Shown here: positions 22,801-32,020 of the stretch, one piece after another
How positions within the stretch are numbered: the stretch's first letter is position 1
Layout of the letters: the number at the start of each line of letters is the position of its first letter
Assembly: GCF_021347895.1 (NCBI RefSeq)
Contig: NC_067118.1
Location: 37,003,755-37,067,754 of the forward strand
Origin: Acanthochromis polyacanthus
Taxonomy: Eukaryota; Chordata; Actinopteri; Pomacentridae
Length of the DNA: 64,000 bases
Reading direction: 5' to 3'
The notes under the pieces: model-generated
Told to the model about the DNA's origin: nothing
The model's input: only the letters and a program-made list of their open reading frames with translations
The model's database searches: none
Program-made: the position numbers and the translations under genes

Positions 22801-23559
22801 CTCAGGTGCCCACAAGATGTCCGTCTTTGGACTACTTTTGGTTGGTATGAACTACTGCATACAAGACTGGTTATTTTGGAGACGCTCTGACCCAGTCGAC
22901 CCACCATTGCAATTTTGCCCTTGTGTGTAGTTGCTCAGATCTTTATGCTGAACATTTCCCGGTGTCCAACACATTAATTTCAAGAACTGACCGTCCACTT
23001 GCTGCCTGACATGTCCCACCCCTTGGCAGGTGCTGTTGGAACAAGATGATCAGTGTTATTTACGTCACCTGTCAGTGGTTATAATGTTGTGGTTGATCAA
23101 TACCGAATTTTGAACATATTTTCAATGCAGTTTTACATTTTTACTGGTTGTAGTTCTATACTCTGTATGTTTTACATGTGTGACCTGTGTGCTTTTTATC
23201 CCTAGGGACCACAGTGCTGCTCAGACCTAGCAGTGTCGTTTCATTATGTGGAAGCAGAGCTGATGTACGAGCTGGAATACTACACCTACCACCTGAGAGC
23301 GTATGGCTACATGCCACGCTACCAACCCTCCTTCCTGCGCCAGCGTCTGAACCTCAGCTCAGCCTCGCAGACAACCATGTCACTGGGACATAAAGCAGTT
23401 CAGGGGGTGACAGACAGAAGGAGTCACACAACCGCTGCCTTTTCTGTTAGTAAGAACCAAACCAAAGAGGCAACGGAGCCAGATAAACAAGAGAAAGACA
23501 ATTTAAACTCAAAGCTCACTGAGAACAGGACTGTGGTCACACAAGACACACATCGCTGA
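13701..23559 (+). CDS. c1galt1: Core 1 beta-1,3-galactosyltransferase (c1galt1 family), gene-level entry
   Basis: This Golgi type II membrane enzyme adds galactose from UDP-Gal to GalNAc-Ser/Thr, making the core 1 (T) O-glycan; the role is known for the family. The three coding exons join in phase: 13701-13842, 17871-18532 and 23206-23559. Once three missing bases in exon 2 of the coding set are allowed for, the product is about 386 residues; human C1GALT1 is 363. Visible landmarks are a short cytoplasmic N-terminus, a hydrophobic anchor at about residues 8-25, VLCWVMTGP, the DDD metal-binding motif at 143-145 (in [10 protein letters not shown]), [18 protein letters not shown] and the [16 protein letters not shown] block. 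The C-terminal 60 or so residues are charged and diverged. The paralogue (1a, 1b or 1-like) cannot be settled here. The family also includes the chaperone C1GALT1C1 (Cosmc), but the intact DDD motif argues for an enzyme. The frame breaks are described under the exon entry. Confidence 0.9.
15315..15738. repeat. Long foldback (inverted repeat) of about 424 bp
   Basis: GAGTAAAAATCAGCT at 15315 is the inverse of AGCTGATTTTTACTC at 15724-15738. The match continues inward through AAATCATCTA, TTTTATTACACTTTGA, GATTGCCTTA, AGGCACGTTTTTGACAAGTT and GTTACTTTTGA to a centre near 15533-15537. The arms are about 200 bp and mostly paired, with scattered mismatches. No ORF. Probably a foldback/MITE-type element. 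Confidence 0.85.
15930..16985 (-). pseudogene. Degenerate hAT transposase (ZBED/GTF2IRD2-like)
   Basis: The - strand frame 16324-15935 reads [16 protein letters not shown], then [19 protein letters not shown], then [20 protein letters not shown]. This is the pattern of the C-terminal catalytic half of domesticated-type hAT transposases such as GTF2IRD2 and ZBED relatives. Immediately upstream, QHVRWLSRE corresponds to the conserved R-W-L-S-R site but in a shifted frame. Farther upstream, to about 16980, the reverse strand keeps recognisable but stop-ridden fragments (an [16 protein letters not shown] stretch). Multiple frameshifts and stops; antisense in c1galt1 intron 2. Confidence 0.75.
17871..18532 (+). 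CDS. c1galt1: c1galt1 coding exon 2 (catalytic core), frame broken three times
   Basis: Acceptor ATCCCTCTAG|AT. Reads cleanly from [20 protein letters not shown] through the DDD motif (18155-18163) and [20 protein letters not shown]. It then loses frame: the reading frame runs into a stop at 18362. Family homology continues in the next frame (CAHTTPVED from 18343), shifts again at about 18369 ([19 protein letters not shown]) and once more at about 18453 ([17 protein letters not shown]). Each break is one base short, at or beside a short homopolymer (GG at 18332, C at 18369, TT at 18453). The exon is 662 bases; with three more it gives exactly the phase 0 needed at the donor. The donor is non-canonical: GTTGAG|GCAAGT. 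Confidence 0.88.
20193..20258. repeat. (CATC)n microsatellite
   Basis: About 16 perfect tetranucleotide units. On the - strand it forms the simple-repeat tail of the adjoining LINE fragment. Confidence 0.95.
20259..20877 (-). mobile_element. RTE/Rex-like LINE 3' fragment
   Basis: CTTATCCGGGGATGGGTCAT, CCCAGGCCAGACAAGATGCA, GAGCAGCGGCTCTACTCCGA, CTTCTCACCCTATCTCTAAG and GCTCATGACCATAGCTGAGG are landmark phrases of a very common teleost LINE in antisense. Its reverse translation would be the post-RT region (GHELW-, RRI- and LRWLGH-type residues). Here it is stop-ridden and 5'-truncated. It ends at a 22-base C run. It is antisense to c1galt1. The clade name is from resemblance, not a search. 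Confidence 0.75.
20878..20899. repeat. Homopolymer of 22 C
   Basis: An uninterrupted C tract at the boundary of the LINE fragment. The length is likely to be poorly determined in any assembly. Confidence 0.9.
21110..23105 (-). mobile_element. Tc1-like transposon with degenerate transposase
   Basis: Reverse strand. The N-terminal part (22907-22614) reads [20 protein letters not shown], then [14 protein letters not shown] and AQIAENFT, the helix-turn-helix region of Tc1 transposases. The C-terminal part (21594-21334) reads [20 protein letters not shown], then [17 protein letters not shown], the second Asp/Glu region of the DDE domain. The middle (about 21600-22440) is longer and less alike than expected, so it probably includes an insertion. 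The ends (ACCACCTGCCTAATATTGTG on the left; CACCTGTCAGTGGTTATAAT on the right) are the degraded terminal repeats. It is inactive and antisense in c1galt1 intron 3. Confidence 0.8.
23206..23559 (+). CDS. c1galt1: c1galt1 coding exon 3 (C-terminus)
   Basis: Acceptor TTATCCCTAG|GGACCACAG, phase 0. Encodes [20 protein letters not shown], then [19 protein letters not shown], strongly conserved in the family. A low-complexity hydrophilic tail rich in Lys/Glu/Asn/Thr follows, with sequons NQT and NRT. Stop TGA at 23557-23559. No frame break is seen here. Confidence 0.9.
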   Translation, partial: GPQCCSDLAVSFHYVEAELMYELEYYTYHLRAYGYMPRYQPSFLRQRLNLSSASQTTMSLGHKAVQGVTDRRSHTTAAFSVSKNQTKEATEPDKQEKDNLNSKLTENRTVVTQDTHR

Positions 23560-24365
23560 TTGAGTGTGCTGTAGTTCAGCTGAGGCTGAATGTGTTTTAT
23601 CTGCGATCTACATTAGAATCTGCAATACAAGCACTTGTGGCTACTGTCACTGGGACTGGGTGATAGGAGCTGTGTTAGAAAGCACAGATTGTTGCAGAGA
23701 AGTCTGTTACTCTGTGCAGTGTATTGGTTAGCTAGTCTTTTCTTCTGACAAAGTTTCCTTGAGCTGATCCCAGTTCATTCCTGCCAGTATCACAGTGCAC
23801 ATGATCCCAGTTTGAGTGATCAGCATTTGAATGTGATTCAGTGGCAGCTACATACAGTCTGGCTGTTTTTAAACAACACAACCACTTTATTTAGTTTAAT
23901 TATATTTGGCATCATCAGGATCAGGCTTTGGATTTATGGTGTTCTCTGGACGTGTATTGTAGGATGAATATCATTAGTACCCGATCTGCAGTGATACAGT
24001 ATTAGATATATAGAAGGATTTCAGAATTGTTTTATTAATTTTATTCATGACTTCATTTTTTCATCTAATGAAGAACAGCAACATGTGGCATAACTTTAAT
24101 ATGTTTAGCCTTTTTACCTTATGGCCACTTTGAGTTTCAGATTTTAGTTTTAATATTTTTCTCTTTTGGCTTTTTGAAAAAAGCATATGCAAACATGAAT
24201 TTTAAATTTCTTTAATCTTTTTAAGTCTATGTCTTTGTTTGCATTTATTGCCTTTTAATTTCCTTTTTGATAATGGTTGCAGCCCGATCATTGATGCAGA
24301 CTTTAAATCCAGGGCCAGCAGTGATGCCGTGTTTGTTTCAGGAATAAAAGCAACTAAAGTGTGCT
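23560..24365 (+). other. c1galt1: c1galt1 3'UTR
   Basis: AT-rich non-coding sequence after the stop, ending at a canonical AATAAA (24343-24348) with a T-rich stretch about 25 bases downstream. The cleavage point is inferred. Confidence 0.6.
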
Positions 24366-24619
24366 GCGAAAATGTCATTTCTTTTTACCTTTGACTGACA
24401 TGAAATGCTTTGACGTAGGAGTGTACTTGAAACCCTGTTTGCTTCTGTTTGAGAACTGTGCAGCCGCTGATGAAAACAGTACAAAACTCCAATGAATCCT
24501 TCGTGTCAAAGCATTTTATACAACCCAACAGTGTGACCGAACATTTCTGTCTGCAGTAGAGCCGAGACTGAAGAATCAATCAAACAGCTACAGGAAAATG
24601 CACCAATGTTTAAATGAAT

Positions 24620-24867
24620 AAATTATGTAGAAAAATTCTGTTTATTTTGAACTTTGAAGGAAAAGAATATCATGATAAAGAAATAGAATTGATCACATAT
24701 AATTATGCTTCGTCTTAAAACAAATACAATCTGCTTGGCTTATGATCATAAACCAGTTGGCACGTGTACAGTGTGAATCAAGTCTGTTTAGTCATTTCCA
24801 TCAGACATTTAGTTGGTTGTGATCTTCTGTTACTGTAGCAACATGACAGTTGCTTCCGTATGAATGT
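24620..24867 (-). other. tac3: tac3 3'UTR
   Basis: The - strand AATAAA (complement of TTTATT at 24641-24646) lies about 220 bases after the stop codon and is the most likely poly(A) signal. Confidence 0.55.
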
Positions 24868-24886
24868 CTACAGCCCCTGAAGTAAC
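24868..24886 (-). CDS. tac3: tac3 last coding exon
   Basis: Acceptor TTTTGTTGCAG|GTTACTT, phase 2; adds five residues after the split Arg codon (LLQGL) and TAG at 24870-24868. The neighbouring exon could instead read on into TGA just past its donor, so the exact C-terminus is the least certain part. Confidence 0.6.
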
Positions 24887-26053
24887 CTGCAACAAAACAC
24901 ACACACAGCATGTAAGTATTATTGTGTAAAATCAATTGTACACATGGTGAAATTGAACCAAACTACAGATTTACTTTTTCCAGAAATGAAAATTATACAG
25001 AGTTATTAAACCTCAAGAGTAGAAAACCTTCAGAAGTTCCTCTGTCTGATAGGGTTTTATTCTATAATAGACAGGTTAAGTGTTAGGTTCTTTTTCTAAG
25101 CAGTGGAGACTCGGTGGTGCTCCATCTGCTGAGTGAAAAAGAGGAGGAGACACTCACCTCAGTCTGCACTTATTGAAAAAGATGCCTCTCCTGTCTGGAT
25201 ACTCTCTCCTCCAGGGGCCATTATCTATAAGAGCAGGTATTACATGAAAGCCGCATATAGATATATTGTCCTTGTAAGGCAAATCAACAACCAGAAAACG
25301 TGATTGTGAATACACACTCCAAATAGTCGTGCTTGGATAATTCTTCTCTTATGAATTGTCACACTCACCAGACTCTGAGTTTCTTCTTCCCATGAGACCC
25401 ACAAAATGTCATGCATTTCCCCTAATAGATGAAACAAAAAATATATAATTTAGTATCTAATGAAAATTTCGAACAATTTAAAGACAGCAATCGTTTAATC
25501 ACACTGGTAAACGACAAACTTACTTTTTTGTGGCGATTGTACAGCGTTGTCGTCTGATAAAAAAAAAGAAAAACATAAAAGGAATCGTTGTCAAACAGAA
25601 ATCACAGGAGCTTTGAAGAACAAAACTGATGCCCACTTTTTTGAAAAGGACCAGTTTTTACAACAAGTATTATTTTCATTAGTTTGTCATCATTAATATT
25701 TCTGCTATTATGTTAAATAAAAAAACTTATTTGAGGTATTTTCGCGAGATGAAATTAAGACTCACCGGCATTTCTTCTGCCCATCAGACCCACAAAGCTG
25801 TCATAATCCAAGTCGCTGTACCTCTTCAGAATGTTCCGCTTGGCGATGTCCATGCCCACGGTCTGCTGCAGTTAAGAGGATGATATAGAATTAGTTTCTT
25901 TCAAAAGACATTATGAAAATCCGGTTGGTTATTAGGCGCCAGGAAACCTACGTCTGAAGCTGATCTGCGCGCTCCGGGCTCCTCGCATCTTGACTGGCTG
26001 CAGCGAAGTTTCATGATGAGGAACAAAGTCACCAGGAGAAAACCTCTTCTCAT
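24868..26053 (-). CDS. tac3: Tachykinin-3 precursor (neurokinin F and neurokinin B), gene-level entry
   Basis: Secreted neuropeptide precursor. In teleosts Tac3 peptides act through NK3-type receptors and are linked to the reproductive axis (family knowledge). Six coding exons join in phase and would total 372 bases, about 123 residues, once one missing base is allowed for. Order: signal peptide (MRRGFLLVTLFLIMKLRCS); dibasic KR; YSDLDYDSFVGLM with G-R-R amidation/cleavage signal (neurokinin-F-like); a spacer encoded by a 30-base exon ending in K and the first base of R; EMHDIFVGLM with G-R-R (neurokinin B); then a short C-terminal tail. Both peptides carry the tachykinin FVGLM-amide signature. 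The NKB exon lacks one T in a T run. Alternatives such as tac1 are excluded by the EMHDIFVGLM decapeptide. Confidence 0.92.
25158..25224 (-). CDS. tac3: tac3 coding exon 5 (C-terminal flanking peptide)
   Basis: Acceptor CTCTTATAG|AT; encodes NGPWRREYPDRRGIFFNKCR and L. Donor CTGAG|GTGAGT is strong. Phase 1 in, phase 2 out. Confidence 0.75.
25369..25421 (-). CDS. tac3: tac3 coding exon 4 (neurokinin B), one base short
   Basis: Acceptor TCTATTAG|GGGAAATG completes the Arg of the KR cleavage site and starts the NKB peptide EMHDI. The reverse strand then reads ATTTTGTGGG, where FVGLMGRRNSES needs one more T. The run of four A at 25403-25406 (+ strand) is therefore one short. Uncorrected, the frame gives ILWVSWEEE. 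The exon has 53 bases; 54 keeps phase 1 to the donor TCTG|GTGAGT. Confidence 0.85.
25524..25553 (-). CDS. tac3: tac3 coding exon 3 (30-base micro-exon)
   Basis: Between TTTATCAG|ACGAC and CAAAAAA|GTAAGT. Encodes DNAVQSPQK plus the first base of Arg, so the KR site that releases NKB is split between exons. Phase 1 in and out. Confidence 0.8.
25766..25865 (-). CDS. tac3: tac3 coding exon 2 (neurokinin F-like peptide)
   Basis: Encodes QTVGMDIAKRNILKRYSDLD and on through YDSFVGLMGRRNA. KR precedes YSDLDYDSFVGLM, and G-R-R follows it. Its acceptor is a tandem CAGCAG, so the first Gln may be included or skipped. Donor GCCG|GTGAGT, phase 1. Confidence 0.9.
25952..26053 (-). CDS. tac3: tac3 coding exon 1 (signal peptide)
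   Basis: ATG at 26053-26051 in context GAGAAAATGA. Encodes a basic-hydrophobic signal peptide (GFLLVTLFLIM core) and a short acidic/basic spacer ending in SASD. Donor TTCAGAC|GTAGGT, phase 0. Acceptor upstream at CCCGCACAG|ACGG (26067/26068). Confidence 0.88.
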
Positions 26054-26451
26054 TTTCTCAGCACCGTCTGTGCGGGACAATTAACGGTTATTTTGTGTTT
26101 TGTTTTAGGCTGATTTGTTAAATACATTGCATTTTCATCAAGGAAACAATTGCACCTGTTGCGCACAACCCACTGCGTAACTGGTGCGTAAAAACGCATG
26201 GATTAAGGTTTGCAAAGACACATAATGGATCTTATTTTTAAAATAATAATCATCAAAGTGTTGTTTCGATTGCATGAATCTGTCCAAGAAAGAAAGAAAA
26301 ACATTCATCAGTCCTTCCACATAGCGTTCTTAGATTTACTTACCAAAGAGCCATATCAAACTTTAAATTCAATTCTTCCTAAAATAAGTTGAAACCAGAT
26401 GAAAACGTTGAGATTTTAAAGCATTTAAATGTGCATTTTCTTTATCTCTAC

Positions 26452-26620
26452 CTGTTTTCTGTCGAGCAGATAATTTGGTAAAGGAGTCAGCTGCGTGCGC
26501 CCGAGTGCAGAGCGGAATGGAAACGGATAGATCCTGCAGCGAGATCCAGTCTGGATAAATGAGGCGTCCACGCTTTGGGGTAATAAATAATCGCTGGATA
26601 CCTGCGTAACGCCAATCAGC
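26452..26620 (-). other. tac3: Inferred tac3 5' leader exon and core promoter region
   Basis: On the - strand a donor AAAACAG|GTAGAG lies at 26452/26451, about 0.4 kb ahead of the acceptor before the start exon. Upstream are an inverted CCAAT box (GCCAATCAG at 26611-26619 on +) and a TATA-like GATATAAG (complement of 26648-26655). The 5' limit is approximate. Confidence 0.5.
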
Positions 26621-26741
26621 AGCTGGAGCGTAGGTGGGGTAAGGGGTCTTATATCACGTTGTACTGAAAGCTGCGCAGACTCTTCACTGATGGTCATGAT
26701 GATGCTGAGAGCTTTTGCTGCCCCATCAAACACGCACGCGA

Positions 26742-26760
26742 TCAAAAAAAAAAAAAAAAA
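26742..26760. repeat. A homopolymer
   Basis: A run of about 19 A (26744-26760 plus neighbours), immediately upstream of the tac3 promoter region. Confidence 0.8.
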
Positions 26761-26769
26761 GAGAAAGAA

Positions 26770-29700
26770 ATAAAAGTCCAGGCTACGTGACGAGGATGTG
26801 GATTCCTGGACTCAATCCCATTTCTTTTCACATTTGGGAATTTCTCCTAAAGACCAGGCTCTAGTCTTTTGATTTCAGTTGGCTTTGACTAAAGATAAGA
26901 AACAACAGAACCAAACTGAACAACCTGAGCTTGTGTTTTCAAAATGTCTCATTTATCATTTCCAGCAGGCTCACATGTTTGGCATTTGGCCTTTTCTCTC
27001 CACTCAGCAACCTTTTTTAGGACAGTTACACACATAGCAGCTTCCTTTGCATGTTTTTCCAAGAGCATGACTTGTTATGTCGAGTGTTTTAATGACATAT
27101 ACAATAAAACAAAGACATCACATTCATTTCATGGAGAAGTCAGACAGTGATTTCAAGCATAATCATTTCAGCCACTGAACAAACAGATGAGCTGAGTTGT
27201 TTGGACAGACACTCCTTCATACCAGTATTGACACGAGGCATATCACGTGATTCATAGAGTCACTTGAAATTGTTTTCATGACTGTTAAATTCTCTGTTAA
27301 AAGGCTCTGACAGGTGGTGAGATGAAATGTCCATCTTGTTACTTGTATGAGTACCCATTGTGTGGCACTTCTTTACGCATTTACCTCCGCATGTTTTAGT
27401 AGCTTTGCAACTGCAGTGACGGTTTAATTTCATGACACAGCAGCTGGGGGATAACATTTAGTATTCCTGTTAATCTTAAAAAGCAATTTTTCTTCATCGC
27501 CAGCAGCTGAAAACAACTCCGATTTAGTGCTCACACCAAACCTATCATTTTTCTTGCAATTATACAAGCAATTACACTTGTGTTGCTGTTTGTGCGCCCA
27601 TTCAGAATGCAAACAAGCATGAATATTTCAATAAGCTGAAGTTTGAGATCATAGCTGTAAAACAGGCAGGAGGTACTACAGTAGATGTCCCACGCTGAGG
27701 CCTCTGGGGATTTAAGCCAGATCCAAGAGGGTGTGACTCCAGGAACAAAGCACCAGGCCACAATCCAAATGGTGCATTTCACAGAAGGTTAACAGCGATG
27801 TTTTAGCAATGACTTCCCATTTCCATATTTGTCCTGTTCCCGTACGTGGTGAGGGAGGGGGCGATGTGCCAGGAGTGGGGAAGTCATTAATGGCACTTTT
27901 ACATTATTGATGAGTGTTTTTTTTTCTTATCTCCCCTGGTAATCAAAGCGACCGTGGCTCTAGAGCAACACAGAGCACAGGGAAAGAGTGCCAGGGGCTG
28001 TTTATCCACAACATGTCATGGCAGGGTAAACTTTTCATCTAACAGAAAGGCGAACGAGTGCGTGTGCTGTAGGGCTACATGGACGTCCTGGTCTGCAGCC
28101 TGCTGAACGAAACGACACGCAACCTCTGCTGTATGCCATTCATATGTCATCCATTTTATTCAGCAAAGCACGAAATCAAATCTTTTGCACTCTCTTTATG
28201 TATGAGCTCCCCTCAGAGCTGTGGACAGCTGCAGACGTGTTTGGACAATCTCTCACCCTGACAGGCCAGCAGGACACTCACGGCTGGCTCAGTAACAGCT
28301 CTGTGGTGGCTATAGCTGAACCAGCATGCAAAAGAAAAAAGACATAGTTCAGCCCCATGCCGGGATCATTTAATGTTAATGTGTGTAAAAGACTGTTTCA
28401 AGTCAAGTTTGCGTCAATTTGGTGTCTGGTGCTTATCATATAACATCAAGTTGGCCACATGAAAGCGCTTTAATCTTTCTTATTGCGAAGGTCAAGTGTT
28501 GGAAAAAGTCAAGGGACATCTTGCATCATCATTTCCTTTTATTTTGGTGTTTCTCAGACATTTATCTCACTGAAAGTCAGCATCTTTGTCTATATAGAAT
28601 TTCCTCTTGACTTTGAAGACTATGCATGTATGAGAGGAGGAATAGGAAGAGCTGTCATCTGTTGCTGTAGCAGTGGATGAGTCAGGACATGACAGGACCA
28701 CTGCCTCATCCACCAGCTCAGCTTGGTAAAGAAGAGGGTTCTTTAGCTACCAAATTATTTTGACTCAGTAGTTCTGAAATGTTTTGTCACAAGGGACCTC
28801 ATTTATGGAAAAAGATATTTCCAGGTTACACCTTCACATACGATTGCAGCTGTGTAAGTGATACATGGGACTGATTTCAGCAAATACAGTTTGGCTTGGA
28901 TAAAAATACAGCATAGACGAAGCAAAGAAATAAAGTGGGATGATCTTACTTTGCCTAGAGCGCACAGTCGAACATTTATAATATTTTTTTTACTCTGAAA
29001 TAACTTGAAAACTGTGCAGTTTAGAATTTATGGATTTTAGCTGGACTAAGCTCCTAATGTTTCAAGGTCTGAACAGCATCTCAGAGAGGAGAAATTTTCA
29101 AAAAGCAAAGAGTCAGACAGAAAAATCGATATTCTTTGTGTGTGTGACTCTAACATGTATAAGACTGTTCGGTAGCTCGGTTTGTTTCGAGGCCCATCAG
29201 AATACCGGTTCATTTCTGTGTGTAATTGTGCATCCGGTGGAGGAAAGCAGCAACAGACAGCCTGCAGTACAGTCTCACACTTTTATTCCTTTCCTGTCTC
29301 TCTAATGGAGCCGTCAATCATCCATTTGTTGCAGGCTTTCATGGCCTGAGAGGGAAAACATAAAGTAAGTTCCACCCTGGAGTTGAGAGGGGATGGTGAC
29401 GCCACAGCCCTTATATGGGAGAGATGTTATGAAATAACGACTGACCAGAGAGAGACAGAAAAGCAGAGTGCGAGAAGAGAGAGTAAGAGTGCACAGATGT
29501 GTGAGAAATTGCAGGGTGCAGATTTAGCTTGATTTGTATACAGGCTGGGTGGATGCACGACTTTAAACCTCTGGCCAGGAAGTCCAAAGGGGATTCTTCA
29601 TGTGTGAACACCATCACAGCAAAACACTGTCCTTCACACACTCAGAGACCATCCCTGCTGGTTACTGTTGCTTGTGGCGACATGGAGGCTAAAATAAGCA

Positions 29701-31582
29701 GATCTACATGATTCCAGGCTTCTCCACGGTAGATCATAAAACCCACCTGTCAATAATTGAGTTAATGGGCTCTAATCTAACGGGGGAATTTAACTTGGAG
29801 TCCACTTTGTGCTTCTCCTTGGGGCATGCAAAATGGCTTTGATGGATGCAGTTTTTTATTGCATCCACTCCTCCCTGATCTCTGTCTTGCGAGGTCCAGA
29901 AGTGTCACTTCCATCTAAATGTTAATTTGAAGGCTCCTTCTTTAAAACTGGCATGGATGCTGATGTGCTTTGAGAGTCTATTTGCATAAGACCACATTGG
30001 GTATGTGAAATTGTGAGCTGCTGTGTCTCTAAACCAAAACACACTACTTTTTTCAGTGTTTTCCAAAAGTGTTTTTCTGTTTTCTACTAGTCAAAGGGTT
30101 TTTGTCCTCCCTAATCTTCTCTCAGTGGCAATGGTCAGCACTGAGGCCTGTAGGAGAAAATAAGATGCTCTGCTACTGTTTAGGCTCTTGAACCTCTCTT
30201 TTGTAGATTGTCAAACTTTTTGGTCCGCCACTATTGCCTATTTTGTACCCATCATGCGCTGAGAATACTCAAGAACACACATCTTTGACATCCTCATCAC
30301 TGACACAATCAGTGTCTCGCACACTGTGTCCTGCCTATACATCCCTTTATTTGCACTTTAAAATGGGCACAATCAGATGCTTGAATTGCAAAAATATGTT
30401 TTCTATCATGAAGAGGTGCAGTATTATAAATGAGAAAAACTTGGGACATTCAAAGTTTGTTGTATGTATTTTGTTCATTGCCAAAAGGTCTGCTTTTTTT
30501 AAAGAGACAGTGTATTATTAGACGCAGTCATTTCCGAGAATTTTCATCCTCAGTGGGTGTTGAATGCCTCCATTTATCTGATATTGGGTGAGAGGCATCA
30601 GTTGCTTCATGCTAGATTTATTTCCTCTGCCATTTGGTCATTACTCTGCCGCCAGCTTTCCAAACCTGTTAGCTACTACTGTTACCACTCACAGCTTTGT
30701 TTTTGCATTCATCTTGAATATTGTCAGTTAGTATTTAAATCACCCAGCATGTTTTTTTTCCCCACACACATCTGTGAAATTGCTCTGCTAGATCAGACAT
30801 CCGAGAGGGGAGTCACAGGCAGCACTTTGATACTCGTGGCAGTGGAGTAAAGAAAAAGTGAAGAAACAAAGTAATATTCATTGTAATAACAGCAAATTGG
30901 CTGACAGAAAAGCCTTCAAACATGTCATACAATTCTGATAGAACAATCACTCAGATATTAAATCTGCACACAAAGTAATCTTTAACAGAAAATCTCAAAA
31001 ATAAGTTGACAAAATTAAATCTTAAAAAAAATCTGAAGCTCTTACTTTTCAAGGTCCCATCATTGGTCACTGATGGTCAGTTAAACCATGATTACTTCCT
31101 GGTTAAAAGGTTACCAGAATGAAAAGAAAATAATAAATTTCTGAGCTATTACCACAATAAATAATGACTTTTGATCTGTTGTTCTGACTCGAACATACCT
31201 TCCAGCATAGAAAATGTCTTCATCTTTAATACTATGTCCTGGCTTGAATATCTGGCTGTGAAAAACAAAACAAAACCCTCCAGAGTAATCAACCTTGGCA
31301 ATGCAATTTCAGGCTGTAAACAATAACAACTGTCTTATCACCGTAGCAAATTATCTTAAAGATTGACTCATGAAATCTTTATGTTCTCATTCTATCCCCA
31401 CTTTCAGGAACAGAGGTATGAAGTTCCTTGTGAAAAGACAAACATCTACAAAACATTATGTATCCTTTTGCTATTCATTTATAATTTTCTTTGAGCTAAA
31501 CTAAACAATCTGAGTCAAAAATGATTTATAATTTCCACCTCTTTTTTGCTAGTCTGATTTTTTTTTAAAATCTGTTTTCGTT
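26770..31582. other. Gene-free stretch upstream of tac3
   Basis: No coding exon or RNA gene is recognised; open frames here are short and unlike any family known to me. The stretch 29722-29800 (ACCCACCTGTCAATAATTGA, then GTTAATGGGCTCTAATCTAA) has the dense homeodomain/TALE-like motif texture of conserved enhancers; this is only a candidate. Remaining sequence appears unique and non-repetitive. Confidence 0.4.
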
Positions 31583-32020
31583 GGGGCTGCACACTGGCTC
31601 TGTGGTTTTCGCTGTCACCTTGCAGCTAAAAGATCTGAGCCTGGGGTCTTTCTGCATGGAGTTTGCATGTTCTTTCTGTGCAGGTGTGGGGTTTCTCCAG
31701 GTAGTGAAGCTTCCTCTCACAGTCCAAAAACATGCTGAGGTGAAATGGTGATTCCAAACAGTCTGTAGATGTGAGTGTGCTTGTTTGTCTCTATGTGCAG
31801 CCTTGTGATAGACTGGGACAGACTCCAAGCCCCCTGCTACCATAACTAAACCAGCCCTCAGTAGATGGCAGAACCACGCCCAGATATCTGAACGGGCATA
31901 CACACATATATACTTACCCAGCCAGCCAGATACCGAAGCGAATGCAGTAACCCCGCTGACATACATGTCAGGCGTGGTTAATGAGGATTAAGCGGTGTGT
32001 AGATAATGGATGGATGGATG
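31583..32020 (+). mobile_element. tRNA-derived SINE, interrupted
   Basis: Begins GGGGCTGCACACTGGCTCTG (A-box region TGGCTCTGTGG). It continues through GGAGTTTGCATGTTCTTTCT, CACAGTCCAAAAACATGCTG and GAGTGTGCTTGTTTGTCTCT to GGATTAAGCGGTGTGTAGAT, and ends in a GGAT repeat. This is a very common teleost SINE layout. About 31855-31980 does not fit the SINE and appears to be an insertion. Confidence 0.75.

Larger units (their letters stand above)
18533..23205 (+). other. c1galt1 intron 3, GC-AG type
   Basis: Starts GCAAGT and ends TTTTATCCCTAG. Splicing here joins ...PIVE to GPQCCSD in phase 0, exactly as the family requires. It holds a CATCC microsatellite plus RTE/Rex-like LINE fragment (20190-20880), a 22-base C run (20878-20899) and a Tc1-like element (about 21110-23105). 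From 18533 to 20180 no element is recognised. Confidence 0.85.
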
